A stretch of DNA of 43,204 bases from Pelagibacteraceae bacterium AG-390-D18 (GTDB lineage Bacteria > Pseudomonadota > Alphaproteobacteria > Pelagibacterales > Pelagibacteraceae). The stretch lies in the NCBI GenBank assembly GCA_003279715.1, contig QCGY01000011.1, positions 1 to 43,204 of the forward strand. Reading direction: 5' to 3'. Below are positions 9,513-18,253 of this stretch, piece by piece. Position 1 is the stretch's first letter. The number at the start of each line of letters is the position of its first letter. The translations under genes and the position numbers were made by a program. Below the pieces are notes generated by a model. The model had not been told where the DNA came from. It made no database searches and was given only the letters and a program-made list of their open reading frames with translations.

Positions 9513-9800
9513 ATGAGCATCGATCTTAAAACCATAAAGCATATCTCTAAATTATCAAGAATTTCACTTGATGAACAAAAAGCTGAAAAACTTGCTAGTG
9601 ATTTAAACTCAATATTTGAATTTATTGAAAAATTGAATGAATTAAATACAGATAAAGTTGAACCATTAACATCAGTTGCCGAAACTACATTGAAATTTAG
9701 ATCAGATGAAGTCAAAAGTGAGAATATAAGAGAGCAAATTATAAAAAATTCGCCTGAAAATAATGAAGATTTTTTTGTTGTGCCGAAGGTTGTTGAGTAA
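9513..9800 (+). CDS. gatC: Asp-tRNA(Asn)/Glu-tRNA(Gln) amidotransferase subunit C
   Basis: Small subunit that stabilises the GatA-GatB amidotransferase complex. From the ATG at 9513 the protein is 95 residues, with the family start [19 protein letters not shown] and the conserved FVVPKVVE C-terminus. The open frame extends ten codons further upstream to 9483, but homologues begin at the chosen methionine. The stop shares its last base with the gatA start (TAATG), which points to translational coupling. Confidence 0.94.
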   Translation: MSIDLKTIKHISKLSRISLDEQKAEKLASDLNSIFEFIEKLNELNTDKVEPLTSVAETTLKFRSDEVKSENIREQIIKNSPENNEDFFVVPKVVE

Positions 9801-11257
9801 TGTCAGATATAACAAATCAGTCATTAACTTCACTAGTTAACAATATTAAAAATAAAAAACTATCTTCTGAGGAAGTAACTCAAGCATTTGTAGATCGTTC
9901 AGAAAAATCAAAAGAATTAAATGCTTACATTACAGAAGATTTTTCTAATGCAATCAATAAAGCTAAAAAATTTGATCAAAATCCAAATTTAGATTTAAAA
10001 TTGCCTGGAATACCTATGGCCGTTAAAGATCTCTTTTGTACTGAAAATATTAGAACTACTGCAGGAAGCAAGATTTTAAAAAACTTTATTCCCACTTATG
10101 AGTCTACTGTTACACAAAATATTTGGAACGAAGGTGCTATACTTCTTGGTAAGTTAAACTGTGATGAGTTTGCCATGGGATCTTCAAATGAAACAAGTTT
10201 TTATGGTAATGTACAAAACCCTATAGATAATGGGTTAGTGCCTGGTGGTTCATCTGGAGGATCAGCAGCAGCAGTTTCTGGTCGACTTACACCAATCACA
10301 ATTGGTACAGATACAGGTGGTTCTATTAGACAACCAGCGTCATTTACCGGTACAGTAGGTTTAAAACCTACTTATGGTAGCTGTTCAAGATATGGAATTG
10401 TTGCTTTTGCATCCTCATTAGATCAAGCAGGACCGATGGCTCAAAATGTTGAAGATTGTGCACTACTTCAAGAGGTTATTAGTACGTATGACAAAAAAGA
10501 TTCTACTTCAATTGATTTTAAAAGAAATGATCACAGCAAAGAATTAACTAAAAATATTAAAGGTAAAAAAATTGGTATACCTAAAGAATATAGAGTAGAG
10601 GGGATGCCTAAAGAAATAGAAGATTTATGGCAAAAAGGAATACAGTACGCAAAAGAATGTGGTGCTGAAATAATAGACATTTCTTTACCGAACACTACTT
10701 ACGCATTACCTACTTATTATATAGTTGCACCGGCTGAAGCTTCATCAAATTTAGCAAGATACGATGGTGTAAAATATGGCTTTAGAGCAAAGGGTGAAAA
10801 TTTAATTGATATGTATGAAAAAACTAGATCTGAGGGATTTGGTGCAGAAGTTCAAAGACGGATAATGATAGGTACATATGTTTTGTCTTCGGGATATTAT
10901 GATGCTTATTATTTGAAAGCTCAAAAAGTTAGAAAATTAATCAAAAATGATTTCGATGAAGCTTATAAAAAAGTTGATGCAATATTAACACCATCCACTC
11001 CTAGCTCAGCTTTTAAAATTGGTGAGAAAAAAGATGATCCAGTTTCTATGTATTTAAATGATATATTTACGGTACCTGTAAATCTAGCAGGTTTACCAGC
11101 AATATCAATTCCAGCTGGTCATGATGCATCTGGTTATCCTCTTGGGTTACAAATTATAGGTAAAGCTTTTAAGGAGCAGGAAATATTGAATGTTGCTTAT
11201 GCCATGGAAGATAAAATAAATTTTAAAAATAAAATTACTGACTGGTGGATTAAATAA
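9800..11257 (+). CDS. gatA: Asp-tRNA(Asn)/Glu-tRNA(Gln) amidotransferase subunit A
   Basis: Glutaminase subunit that releases ammonia from glutamine for transamidation of Glu-tRNA(Gln) or Asp-tRNA(Asn). It is an amidase-signature enzyme with the Ser-cisSer-Lys triad visible: Lys76 in [10 protein letters not shown], Ser151 in [12 protein letters not shown], and Ser175 in [10 protein letters not shown]. At 485 residues it is full length. It is coupled to gatC by a one-base overlap upstream and to gatB by a one-base overlap downstream. Its presence suggests that this organism makes Gln-tRNA and/or Asn-tRNA by the indirect route. Confidence 0.97.
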   Translation: MSDITNQSLTSLVNNIKNKKLSSEEVTQAFVDRSEKSKELNAYITEDFSNAINKAKKFDQNPNLDLKLPGIPMAVKDLFCTENIRTTAGSKILKNFIPTYESTVTQNIWNEGAILLGKLNCDEFAMGSSNETSFYGNVQNPIDNGLVPGGSSGGSAAAVSGRLTPITIGTDTGGSIRQPASFTGTVGLKPTYGSCSRYGIVAFASSLDQAGPMAQNVEDCALLQEVISTYDKKDSTSIDFKRNDHSKELTKNIKGKKIGIPKEYRVEGMPKEIEDLWQKGIQYAKECGAEIIDISLPNTTYALPTYYIVAPAEASSNLARYDGVKYGFRAKGENLIDMYEKTRSEGFGAEVQRRIMIGTYVLSSGYYDAYYLKAQKVRKLIKNDFDEAYKKVDAILTPSTPSSAFKIGEKKDDPVSMYLNDIFTVPVNLAGLPAISIPAGHDASGYPLGLQIIGKAFKEQEILNVAYAMEDKINFKNKITDWWIK

Positions 11258-12732
11258 TGACTAAAGATAAGTCTGAATATTTAATTGAAAGACATAATAA
11301 TGTTTATGAGGTTGTTATTGGTTTAGAAGTACATGCACAAGTAACTTCTAATTCAAAATTATTTTCATCTTCTTCTACAAAATTTGGAGCAGAACCTAAT
11401 ACGCAAGTAAGTTTAGTTGATGCAGCTTTTCCAGGTATGTTACCTGTAATCAATGAATTTTGTGTAAAGCAAGCGATTAAGACTGGAATAGGGTTAAAAG
11501 CAAAAATTAATAAAAGATCAGTATTTGATAGAAAAAACTATTTTTATGCAGATTTACCTCAAGGTTACCAAATTTCACAATTTAAATATCCGATAGTAGG
11601 TGAGGGTACCGTTATTCTTGATATGCCAGAAGGACAAAAGGAAGTTGGTATTGAAAGACTTCATTTAGAACAAGATGCTGGAAAAAGTATTCATGATATG
11701 GACCCACAAAATACTTTAGTTGATTTGAATAGATCAGGTGTAGCTCTCATGGAAATAGTAAGTAAACCAGATTTAAGAACTCCTGATGAAGTAAGCGCTT
11801 ATATTAAAAAACTAAGATCTATAATGAGGTATTTGGGTACATGTGATGGAAATATGCAAGAAGGATCTCTAAGAGCAGATGTAAACATTTCAGTTAGATT
11901 AAAAGACTCAAAAGAACTTGGAACACGATGTGAAATTAAGAATGTTAATTCTATTAAATTTATGCAGATGGCAATTGACTATGAAGCAAATAGACAAGTT
12001 GATTTAATTGAAGAAGGTAAATCCATTGATCAAGAAACAAGATTATTTGATACAAAAAAAAATGAGACTAGATCAATGAGATCTAAAGAAGATGCTCATG
12101 ATTATAGATATTTTCCAGATCCAGATTTATTACCATTAGAAGTTACAGATGAATTTATTAATGAACTTAAAGCTGATATTCCTGAATTACCAGATGATAA
12201 AAAGAAAAGATTTATAGATGAATTTAAAGTTTCTCCTTATGAAGCAACAATTTTAGTCTCTGATATTGAAACTGCTAAATATTTTGAAGAAGTAGTGGCA
12301 AAGATGGGTAAAAACCAAGATATTAAATTAGCAGTTAATTGGATTACTGGTGAATTGTTTGCTGTTTTAAATAATAAAAATTTGGAAATTTCTCAAAGTC
12401 CGATAAGTGCAAAAAATTTAGCAAAATTAGTTAATTTAATTAAAAACGGAACAATTTCAGGAAAAATTGCTAAAACTATTTTTGAATTAATGATTGATGG
12501 AGACAAAGATCCTCAAACTATTGTTGAAGAAAAAGGATTAAAACAAGAAAGTGATCCTAAAGCTTTAGAAGCTTTAATAGATAAGATTATTGATGATAAT
12601 AGAGAAAAAGCCATTGAATATAAAAACGGAAAAGAAAAATTATTTGGTTTCTTTGTAGGTCAAGCAATGAAAGTTTCAGGTGGTAAAGCAAACCCTCAAT
12701 TAATAAATGAGATATTAAAGAAAAAGCTTTAA
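11257..12732 (+). CDS. gatB: Asp-tRNA(Asn)/Glu-tRNA(Gln) amidotransferase subunit B
   Basis: Kinase/transamidase subunit that phosphorylates the mischarged tRNA's Glu/Asp side chain and uses ammonia from GatA. The N-terminal cradle domain has [11 protein letters not shown], a [18 protein letters not shown] segment and [12 protein letters not shown]. The helical and YqeY-like C-terminal region runs from about residue 340 and ends in [13 protein letters not shown]. Full length at 491 residues. Last of the gatCAB trio; the next gene begins only four bases after its stop, so transcription probably continues. Confidence 0.97.
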   Translation: MTKDKSEYLIERHNNVYEVVIGLEVHAQVTSNSKLFSSSSTKFGAEPNTQVSLVDAAFPGMLPVINEFCVKQAIKTGIGLKAKINKRSVFDRKNYFYADLPQGYQISQFKYPIVGEGTVILDMPEGQKEVGIERLHLEQDAGKSIHDMDPQNTLVDLNRSGVALMEIVSKPDLRTPDEVSAYIKKLRSIMRYLGTCDGNMQEGSLRADVNISVRLKDSKELGTRCEIKNVNSIKFMQMAIDYEANRQVDLIEEGKSIDQETRLFDTKKNETRSMRSKEDAHDYRYFPDPDLLPLEVTDEFINELKADIPELPDDKKKRFIDEFKVSPYEATILVSDIETAKYFEEVVAKMGKNQDIKLAVNWITGELFAVLNNKNLEISQSPISAKNLAKLVNLIKNGTISGKIAKTIFELMIDGDKDPQTIVEEKGLKQESDPKALEALIDKIIDDNREKAIEYKNGKEKLFGFFVGQAMKVSGGKANPQLINEILKKKL

Positions 12733-12736
12733 TAAT

Positions 12737-13387
12737 ATGGGTGCAAACCTTGAAATAACAAATAAATTACAAAATTATATTAATAATTTTGGATTAAAAT
12801 TACATCCAGTCCAGCAAGAAATAATTGATTATAATAATACACTAGGTGACATCAAGAGGATGCAGGTTGATCTATCTCAATGTCATTTTCTTCGTTTAAT
12901 TATAAAAATTTCTAATATTAAAAATGTACTTGAAATTGGAACTTTTACTGGACTTAGTACACTTTCAATATCATTAGCTCTACCTGATGATGGAAAACTT
13001 ATAGCTCTTGATAAAAATGAGGAAACAAACAAAGTAGCCTCAAGCTTTTTTAAAAAAGCCAACCAAGACCATAAAATTAAAACAGTAATAAAACCAGCAC
13101 TTGAGAGTTTAGATGATTTAAAAAATAATAAATTTGATATGATTTTTATTGATGCTGATAAAATGAACTATAAAGAATATTATGAGAGATCATTAAAGAT
13201 AATAAATAAAGGTGGTTTAATAATTATTGATAACGTTTTGTGGCATGGTGAAGTTGCTGATGAAGACAATCTGGATAAGTACACAGTTAATATAAGAGAA
13301 TTTAATTCACATGTTTCAAATGATAATAGAGTAGAACAAATTATAGTGCCATTAGGTGATGGGATGACTGTTTGTAGAGTTTTATAA
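12737..13387 (+). CDS. SAM-dependent O-methyltransferase (COG4122 / caffeoyl-CoA OMT-like)
   Basis: Class I methyltransferase of the O-methyltransferase family 3 type, 216 residues. SAM-binding motif I is LEIGTFTGLSTLSISLA (about residues 66-82), followed by an acidic LIALDKNEE strand end, then DMIFIDADKMNYKEYY and GGLIIIDNVLWHGEVAD with the metal-binding Asp/Asn residues of this family. The C-terminal MTVCRVL strand is conserved. The substrate cannot be told from sequence; bacterial homologues act on varied catechol-like molecules or tRNA. It sits four bases after gatB and overlaps the start of trhO by one base, so it is co-transcribed with them. Confidence 0.85.
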   Translation: MGANLEITNKLQNYINNFGLKLHPVQQEIIDYNNTLGDIKRMQVDLSQCHFLRLIIKISNIKNVLEIGTFTGLSTLSISLALPDDGKLIALDKNEETNKVASSFFKKANQDHKIKTVIKPALESLDDLKNNKFDMIFIDADKMNYKEYYERSLKIINKGGLIIIDNVLWHGEVADEDNLDKYTVNIREFNSHVSNDNRVEQIIVPLGDGMTVCRVL

Positions 13388-14295
13388 TGCTTGAAGTTTT
13401 TGGTTTTTATAAATTTATAAAGATTAGATCAGTAAAAAAAAATAAAGTTTCACTTCATAATTTTTTGATAAGTAAGAAAATTAGAGGAACAATAATTATT
13501 GCAAATGAGGGATTAAACGGAACAATATCTGGTAATCTTAAAGATATTAAAAGCACTATTAATAAATTAAAAAAAATGTTTGCTTTTAAAGAATTTGATA
13601 ATAGCAATAACTCTAAAAGTAAGTTTCAACCATTTCATAAACCTAAAGTAAAAGTTAAAAAAGAAGTAGTTCCGATGAATTTAACTCTTAATTCTAAAGA
13701 AAGAAATTTAAATACACATTTAAATCCTAAGGAATGGAATGAATTAATCAAAAAAAAAAATACCCATATTATAGATACAAGGAAACCTTTTGAATTTGAT
13801 GTTGGTACGTTTAAAAAATCAGTTAACCCTGATGTAAATAATTTTAGAGATTTTCCAAAATACCTAAATAAACTCAAAAAAGACAAACCTGTAGCAATGT
13901 TTTGTACTGGTGGAATTAGGTGTGAAAAAACTTCGGTATATTTGAAAAAGAAAGGTTTTAAAAACATTTATCAATTGAATGGTGGAATTTTAAATTATTT
14001 AAAAAAGACAAAAGAAAAAGATAGTTTATGGAAAGGTGAATGTTTTGTATTTGATAACAGAATCAGCCTTCAACATGGTCTAAAAGTTGGAACATACTTT
14101 ATGTGTAGTGGTTGTAGAAAACCAATTTCTCCTAAAGATAAAAAATCTAAGAAATATGAAGAAGGTGTTTCTTGCCCAAATTGTCATGATAATTTAACAA
14201 AAACTCAAAAAGCAAGATTTAGAATGAGACAAAAACAAATAAACCTTGCTAAAAAGAGTGGATCAAAGCATATATTCCAGAAAGAATTTAAATAA
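13387..14295 (+). CDS. trhO: tRNA uridine(34) hydroxylase TrhO (rhodanese-like, YceA family)
   Basis: Hydroxylates uridine at the tRNA wobble position (5-hydroxyuridine) using oxygen; prephenate-derived modification acts on the same sites. The layout is an N-terminal ferredoxin-like domain with GTIIIANEGLNGTISG at about 34-49, then a rhodanese domain with the active-site cysteine at 173 in FCTGGIRCEK, and a C-terminal Cys-rich part (CSGCRKP ... CPNCHD) that likely binds metal. At 302 residues it matches the family. The stop of the upstream methyltransferase gene overlaps its start codon. Confidence 0.92.
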   Translation: MLEVFGFYKFIKIRSVKKNKVSLHNFLISKKIRGTIIIANEGLNGTISGNLKDIKSTINKLKKMFAFKEFDNSNNSKSKFQPFHKPKVKVKKEVVPMNLTLNSKERNLNTHLNPKEWNELIKKKNTHIIDTRKPFEFDVGTFKKSVNPDVNNFRDFPKYLNKLKKDKPVAMFCTGGIRCEKTSVYLKKKGFKNIYQLNGGILNYLKKTKEKDSLWKGECFVFDNRISLQHGLKVGTYFMCSGCRKPISPKDKKSKKYEEGVSCPNCHDNLTKTQKARFRMRQKQINLAKKSGSKHIFQKEFK

Positions 14296-14302
14296 AATAA
14301 TT

Positions 14303-15673
14303 TTGTCTAAACAAATAAATTTAACAAAAGATCCTATTTGGGATCTTCTTAGAAAAGTAACAATACCTGCAAGTGTAGGATCGTTATTTCAAACTTTTTA
14401 TAATTTAGTTGATACTTGGTTTGCAGGTAGAATTTCAGCTGAAGCAATAGGTGCGATAGCAAAATCATTTCCAATATATTTTGTAATTATAGCAGTTGGT
14501 GTAGGTATTGGTGCTGCAACGAATGCATGCATAGGTAATTTATTAGGTGAAAAGAAAATTAACAAGGCTTCATTATTTATTGCTCAATCAATAGTTTTTG
14601 CAATTATAACCTCAGTTATTGTCACATTATTTGGTTTAAATGTTTCCAATTTTCTTTTGGGAGTAATGGGATCAGATGCAGCGAGTATAGCTTTAACAAG
14701 AGAATATTTGGATATTATTTTTTACGGTACATTTATTGTGATGATTCAAATTTCGTTAAATGGTGCCTTAAACGCACAAGGTGATACAAAAAGTTATCGA
14801 AACGTATTAATTTTTAGTTTTTTCTTAAATATTTTTTTAAATCCATTGTTTATTTGGGGTTACGGATTCATTCCAGCTTTTGGTATTGGTGGACTAGCAA
14901 TTGCAACTGTAATTTCACAATCTATTGGTACATTTTATTTAGCATATAAAATCAACTCATGTAAACTACGTAAATATTTGTACATTCAGTGTTTTATTCC
15001 TAAATTAGATATGCTTAGAGAATTATTTTCTCAAGCACTTCCTATAATGTTTAGTATGCTCTTCATTGGAGTAGGTATATTTAACATTTTATATTTTATT
15101 GGACAATTTGGAGAAATGGCTACAGCTGGATATGGTTCTGCTTTAAGAGTTGAGCAAGTTTTCTTGCTACCTGTTATTGGTCTTAACACTGCTGTACTTT
15201 CTATTGGGGGACAAAATTTTGGTGCAAAAAAATTTAATCGAATAAGAGAATTATATACGAAGGCTCTTTTATTTGGATCTTCTTTTATGGTTGGTGCAGG
15301 GATAATATTATTTTTTGGAGCAGAGTTTTTTGTATCTCAATTTACAGATAATGCTGAAGCAATTAAACATGGGGCTATTTATCTAAAGGTTGCAGCATTA
15401 ATAGGTCCTATTTATCCTGTATTCTTTATTACAACTGCAGTATTTCAAGCTCTAAAAAAACCTATATATAGTTTATATTTAAGTATTTTAAGGCTAACAG
15501 CTTTTCCTTTTTTATCTTTATGGTATGTCATAAATATTAGAGGTGGCGATTATAATGATATATTTTACACAATAATGGCTACCAACTGGATTATGGGTAT
15601 TGCTCTAATCATATTCATTGGATATTTTTTAAACAATGTATTTAAGCAAAAAAAAAGCCATTTTAGCTATTAG
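14303..15673 (+). CDS. MATE family multidrug/Na+ (H+) antiporter
   Basis: Inner-membrane exporter of the multidrug and toxic compound extrusion family, with about twelve hydrophobic helices. Early signatures include ASVGSLFQTFYNLVDTWFAG, and the second half contains NTAVLSIGGQNFGAKKFNR, both characteristic of the two MATE repeats. The longest frame starts at an ATG at 14246, inside trhO, but that adds an unconserved basic stretch. A TTG at 14303, seven bases after the trhO stop, gives MSKQINLTKDPIWDLL-type family spacing and about 456 residues. The start is therefore a judgement. The transported substrate is unknown. The 3' end overlaps the nuclease gene by 38 bases in a different frame. Confidence 0.9.
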   Translation: MSKQINLTKDPIWDLLRKVTIPASVGSLFQTFYNLVDTWFAGRISAEAIGAIAKSFPIYFVIIAVGVGIGAATNACIGNLLGEKKINKASLFIAQSIVFAIITSVIVTLFGLNVSNFLLGVMGSDAASIALTREYLDIIFYGTFIVMIQISLNGALNAQGDTKSYRNVLIFSFFLNIFLNPLFIWGYGFIPAFGIGGLAIATVISQSIGTFYLAYKINSCKLRKYLYIQCFIPKLDMLRELFSQALPIMFSMLFIGVGIFNILYFIGQFGEMATAGYGSALRVEQVFLLPVIGLNTAVLSIGGQNFGAKKFNRIRELYTKALLFGSSFMVGAGIILFFGAEFFVSQFTDNAEAIKHGAIYLKVAALIGPIYPVFFITTAVFQALKKPIYSLYLSILRLTAFPFLSLWYVINIRGGDYNDIFYTIMATNWIMGIALIIFIGYFLNNVFKQKKSHFSY

Positions 15674-16115
15674 TGTTTTAGCACTAGTATTTTTTTTCAC
15701 TTACAATGACGTAAAATCACAAGATGTTAAGATTACTGATGGCGATACAATTAAAATTAATGGAGAAAAAATCAGATTTAGTGGCATAGATACACCGGAA
15801 TTAAAACAAACCTGCATTATAAATGGTGTTGAAAATTTTTGTGGATTAAAAGCTAAAGAAATACTTATAGAAAAAATTTCAGATCAAAAAGTTGTCTGTA
15901 TCAGTGAAGGAAAAGATCAGTATAAAAGAACTCTAGCAGAATGTTTTGTAAACGATGAGAGTTTATCAAGTTATTTGGTTAGAAGTGGTTATGCGTTTGC
16001 TTACAGAAAATATTCAAAAAAATTTGTATCAGATGAAGAGTTCGCCAAATCTAATAAGTTAGGTATCTGGTCAATGGAATTTGACTATCCATGGGATTGG
16101 AGAAAAAAAAACTAG
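15636..16115 (+). CDS. Secreted or membrane-anchored thermonuclease (SNase domain)
   Basis: Staphylococcal-nuclease-like phosphodiesterase of 159 residues with an uncleaved or cleavable hydrophobic N-terminus (about residues 8-23), so it should act outside the cytoplasmic membrane. The catalytic set is intact: DGDT at 36-39, Arg47, the GIDTPE motif with Asp52 and Glu55, and Arg98 in KDQYKRTLAEC. Three or four cysteines in the exported part could form disulfides. A role in scavenging extracellular nucleic acid for phosphate or nucleosides is plausible but inferred. It overlaps the MATE gene by 38 bases, and its stop codon abuts that of the convergent permease gene. Confidence 0.9.
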   Translation: MYLSKKKAILAISVLALVFFFTYNDVKSQDVKITDGDTIKINGEKIRFSGIDTPELKQTCIINGVENFCGLKAKEILIEKISDQKVVCISEGKDQYKRTLAECFVNDESLSSYLVRSGYAFAYRKYSKKFVSDEEFAKSNKLGIWSMEFDYPWDWRKKN

Positions 16116-16128
16116 CTAGTCTTTTTTT
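16103..16128. terminator. Candidate bidirectional terminator at a convergent gene junction
   Basis: A 26-base inverted repeat (12 of 13 pairs match) is centred exactly between the nuclease stop TAG (16113-16115) and the permease stop, which reads CTA on the plus strand (16116-16118). The core is ACTAGCTAGT, flanked by A8 on the left and CT7 on the right. On either strand the RNA would end in a short hairpin followed by a U-run. The stem is weak and AT-rich, so termination function is an inference. Confidence 0.45.
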
Positions 16129-16847
16129 AAATTCTTTTCTAATTTTCTTACAAAATAAGAAACAATTAATATCAGAACTAAATACTCTAATATTAAGAAA
16201 GTATAAATTTCTAAAGGTCTATAAGTAGAGACCACCAATTCATTTGCTTTTCTAGTTAAATCACCAATACCAATTATTGAAACTAATGAAGACATCTTTA
16301 ATACATAAACAAATTGATTACCTATGGCAGGTAAAATATTCTTAATTGCTTGAGGTAAAATTACCAATCTTAATCTTTTAAAAAAACTTAAACCCAGAGA
16401 ACTACCAGCTTCCCACTGTGCTTTTTTTATTGAATTAATTCCTGCTCTAAAAATTTCAGCTTGGAAGGCACTTTCACTTATTGAGAGTGCGATTATTCCA
16501 GAGACAAATGGACTAAAGCTTATGCCTGTCATTATTGGTAGACCATAATAAATCCATAAGATTAAAACTAATAATGGTACAGCTCTTACAATTTCAACAT
16601 AACCAATATTGATATAAGTTAAAAACTTGTTTTTTGCTAAAGAGGGGATAGCAACAATAAACCCTAAAATCATTGATATAATGATTGATACAACTGAGAT
16701 AAAAATAGTTGTCGTTAAACCACTTAATAAAAACTTTAAGTTAGTTAATCCTTCAACATTATTTGGTGAGATTATAAACCATCCTAATTCCTGATCTGTA
16801 CAAGAAGTAAGTGACAATAATAAAAGTAAAAAAAATATGTTTTTCAC
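16116..16847 (-). CDS. Polar amino-acid-type ABC transporter permease with lipoprotein-like N-terminus
   Basis: Inner-membrane permease of the His/Glu/Gln ABC importer family (243 residues). The family EAA loop reads QWEAGSSLGLSFFKRLRLVILPQA (shown in parts: QWEAGSSLGLS, then FKRLRLVILPQA), and the ESAFQAEIFRAGI and EIVRAVPLLVLI segments are typical. Unusually, it opens with KNIFFLLLLLSLTSC, a classical signal peptide plus lipobox LTSC with the cysteine at residue 16. Five membrane segments follow. Family permeases usually have a periplasmic N-terminus, so lipidation is topologically possible. It lies 40 bases downstream of a binding-protein gene; no ATPase gene follows in the window. The substrate is unknown. 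Confidence 0.9.
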   Translation of the reverse strand: MKNIFFLLLLLSLTSCTDQELGWFIISPNNVEGLTNLKFLLSGLTTTIFISVVSIIISMILGFIVAIPSLAKNKFLTYINIGYVEIVRAVPLLVLILWIYYGLPIMTGISFSPFVSGIIALSISESAFQAEIFRAGINSIKKAQWEAGSSLGLSFFKRLRLVILPQAIKNILPAIGNQFVYVLKMSSLVSIIGIGDLTRKANELVVSTYRPLEIYTFLILEYLVLILIVSYFVRKLEKNLKKD

Positions 16848-16887
16848 TCTTAAAATTATAGAGAATTAATTACTAATATCTAACTGA

Positions 16888-17655
16888 TTATAAGCTTTTA
16901 AGATTATATTTTGATAGTAGCTTTTCAAAGAAACCGGAGCTTTTTTTCTTTTTAATCCAGTTGCTAACATAATCATTCCAAACAGTATCTGATTTTGGAA
17001 CCATCATAGCTAAAAAAGCAGGATTTTTTTCACCATCTTGTACAATCGCTAACTGAGGATATTTAATTACTAGTTTGTTAGCTTCAGTAGAGCTTGTGAT
17101 GTTTCCATCAGCTCTACCTGCTAAAACTTCTTGAAAGTCTCTTGCTGGGGCTTCAACTGATTTTAATGTAGATTTAGGAAAAAATTCTTTAGCTTTTTGC
17201 TCTTGAGAAGTACCAAGTGTAGTTGCTATTTTAACACCTTCTTTATTTAAAGAATCCCAAGTTGAAAACTTTTTTAAATTCTTTTTAAGAACAAGTGGAA
17301 CCGTACCATATTTGTAATATGTAGATGTAAAACCAGCTACTTCTGCTCGCTTAGCAGTTTTAGTAACACTTGTTGAAATATCATATCTACCTGAAGTAAT
17401 TCCTGAAACAATAGTTTTCCATTCAGTTGGAACGAAAGTAACTTTAACACCCATGTCCTTGGCTAGTTCGTTCATTACATCTATATCAAACCCTTTATAC
17501 TTATTTGTTGCCGGATCTTTCATTGTCATTGGATCCCAGTCTCCTGTAGTTCCAACTTTTAATTCACCAGAAGCAAGAATTTGATCCAGTTTAGATTCTG
17601 CGTTAGCTGTAAAAGGTAAAAGCACCATAAGTGCGAGTAAGATAAGTTTTTTCAT
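16888..17655 (-). CDS. Periplasmic solute-binding protein, family 3
   Basis: Exported binding protein of 255 residues with a clear signal peptide, [19 protein letters not shown], probably cut after residue 19. The mature part has the family-3 pattern [35 protein letters not shown] and [12 protein letters not shown]. The GTTGD start and overall pattern resemble the PheC (cyclohexadienyl dehydratase)-like branch as well as polar amino-acid binders, so an enzymatic role cannot be excluded. It is followed by a matching permease and preceded by soxG, 34 bases away, on the same strand. Import of a sarcosine- or betaine-related compound, or another amino acid, is a context-based guess. Confidence 0.85.
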   Translation of the reverse strand: MKKLILLALMVLLPFTANAESKLDQILASGELKVGTTGDWDPMTMKDPATNKYKGFDIDVMNELAKDMGVKVTFVPTEWKTIVSGITSGRYDISTSVTKTAKRAEVAGFTSTYYKYGTVPLVLKKNLKKFSTWDSLNKEGVKIATTLGTSQEQKAKEFFPKSTLKSVEAPARDFQEVLAGRADGNITSSTEANKLVIKYPQLAIVQDGEKNPAFLAMMVPKSDTVWNDYVSNWIKKKKSSGFFEKLLSKYNLKSL

Positions 17656-17689
17656 ATCTCCTTTTACCTATAAATAATGAATATTAACC

Positions 17690-18253
17690 TTATAACCTTG
17701 ACGCACTATCATTTATCCAAGAATACAAATGCTCAGAAAATGAACGTCTAACAAATAAGTTTACTAAATTTTCACCTTTGTTGTGAATTGTCACATCAAT
17801 ATTATTTAGCAATGTTTGTGTTGTAGATCCTTTTTTTTCTTTAAAATCATTAAAATTAAACGGACTTCCAGAGGAAAATAATTCATATATTTTGCTTCCT
17901 TCTAATTCAAAAAGTACAATCTGGTCTGTTACATCAACCACAGCACCTAAATTAGTCTTAGAAATACTATTATATAAGCTTTCTTCTAGGGGATATTTAT
18001 TTGTATCTTTTTCAATGTTTTCATTTGATACAATCATCCATTCATCAGGGCTTAGCCAAATAGAGGTAAGTTTAGAACTTGATGAAGATGTATTTGCTTC
18101 TGTAGGCAAAATCATATCCAGCTGTTTACCAACAGTAGTAAAAAACTCTCTTTTCTTTCCTCTTAGATTTAATTTCATAACAGGGGATAATTCTTTTACG
18201 GTTATTTCGTTGAAATTAATTTGATTATTAATAGGTGAATTATAATTAAGCAT
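17690..18253 (-). CDS. soxG: Sarcosine oxidase subunit gamma
   Basis: Gamma subunit of heterotetrameric sarcosine oxidase, 187 residues. It has the GcvT-like fold seen in this subunit, with IWLSPDEWMIVS at about residue 66, VVDVTDQIVLFELEG near 105, and VNLFVRRSFSEHLYSWI close to the end. The subunit has no known catalytic residues of its own and packs on the alpha subunit. Its start overlaps the last eight bases of soxA. It is the last sox gene, followed on the same strand by the binding protein and permease. Identification depends partly on its position in the operon, as SoxG is poorly conserved. Confidence 0.9.
   Translation of the reverse strand: MLNYNSPINNQINFNEITVKELSPVMKLNLRGKKREFFTTVGKQLDMILPTEANTSSSSSKLTSIWLSPDEWMIVSNENIEKDTNKYPLEESLYNSISKTNLGAVVDVTDQIVLFELEGSKIYELFSSGSPFNFNDFKEKKGSTTQTLLNNIDVTIHNKGENLVNLFVRRSFSEHLYSWINDSASRL

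Noticed and set aside
13635..13967. Minus-strand 110-codon frame inside trhO
   Set aside because: Antisense to the conserved rhodanese domain; Phe/Leu-rich as expected from the complement of Lys codons.
17892..18224. Plus-strand 110-codon frame inside soxG
   Set aside because: Antisense shadow of soxG; low-complexity Ser/Leu composition and no motif.
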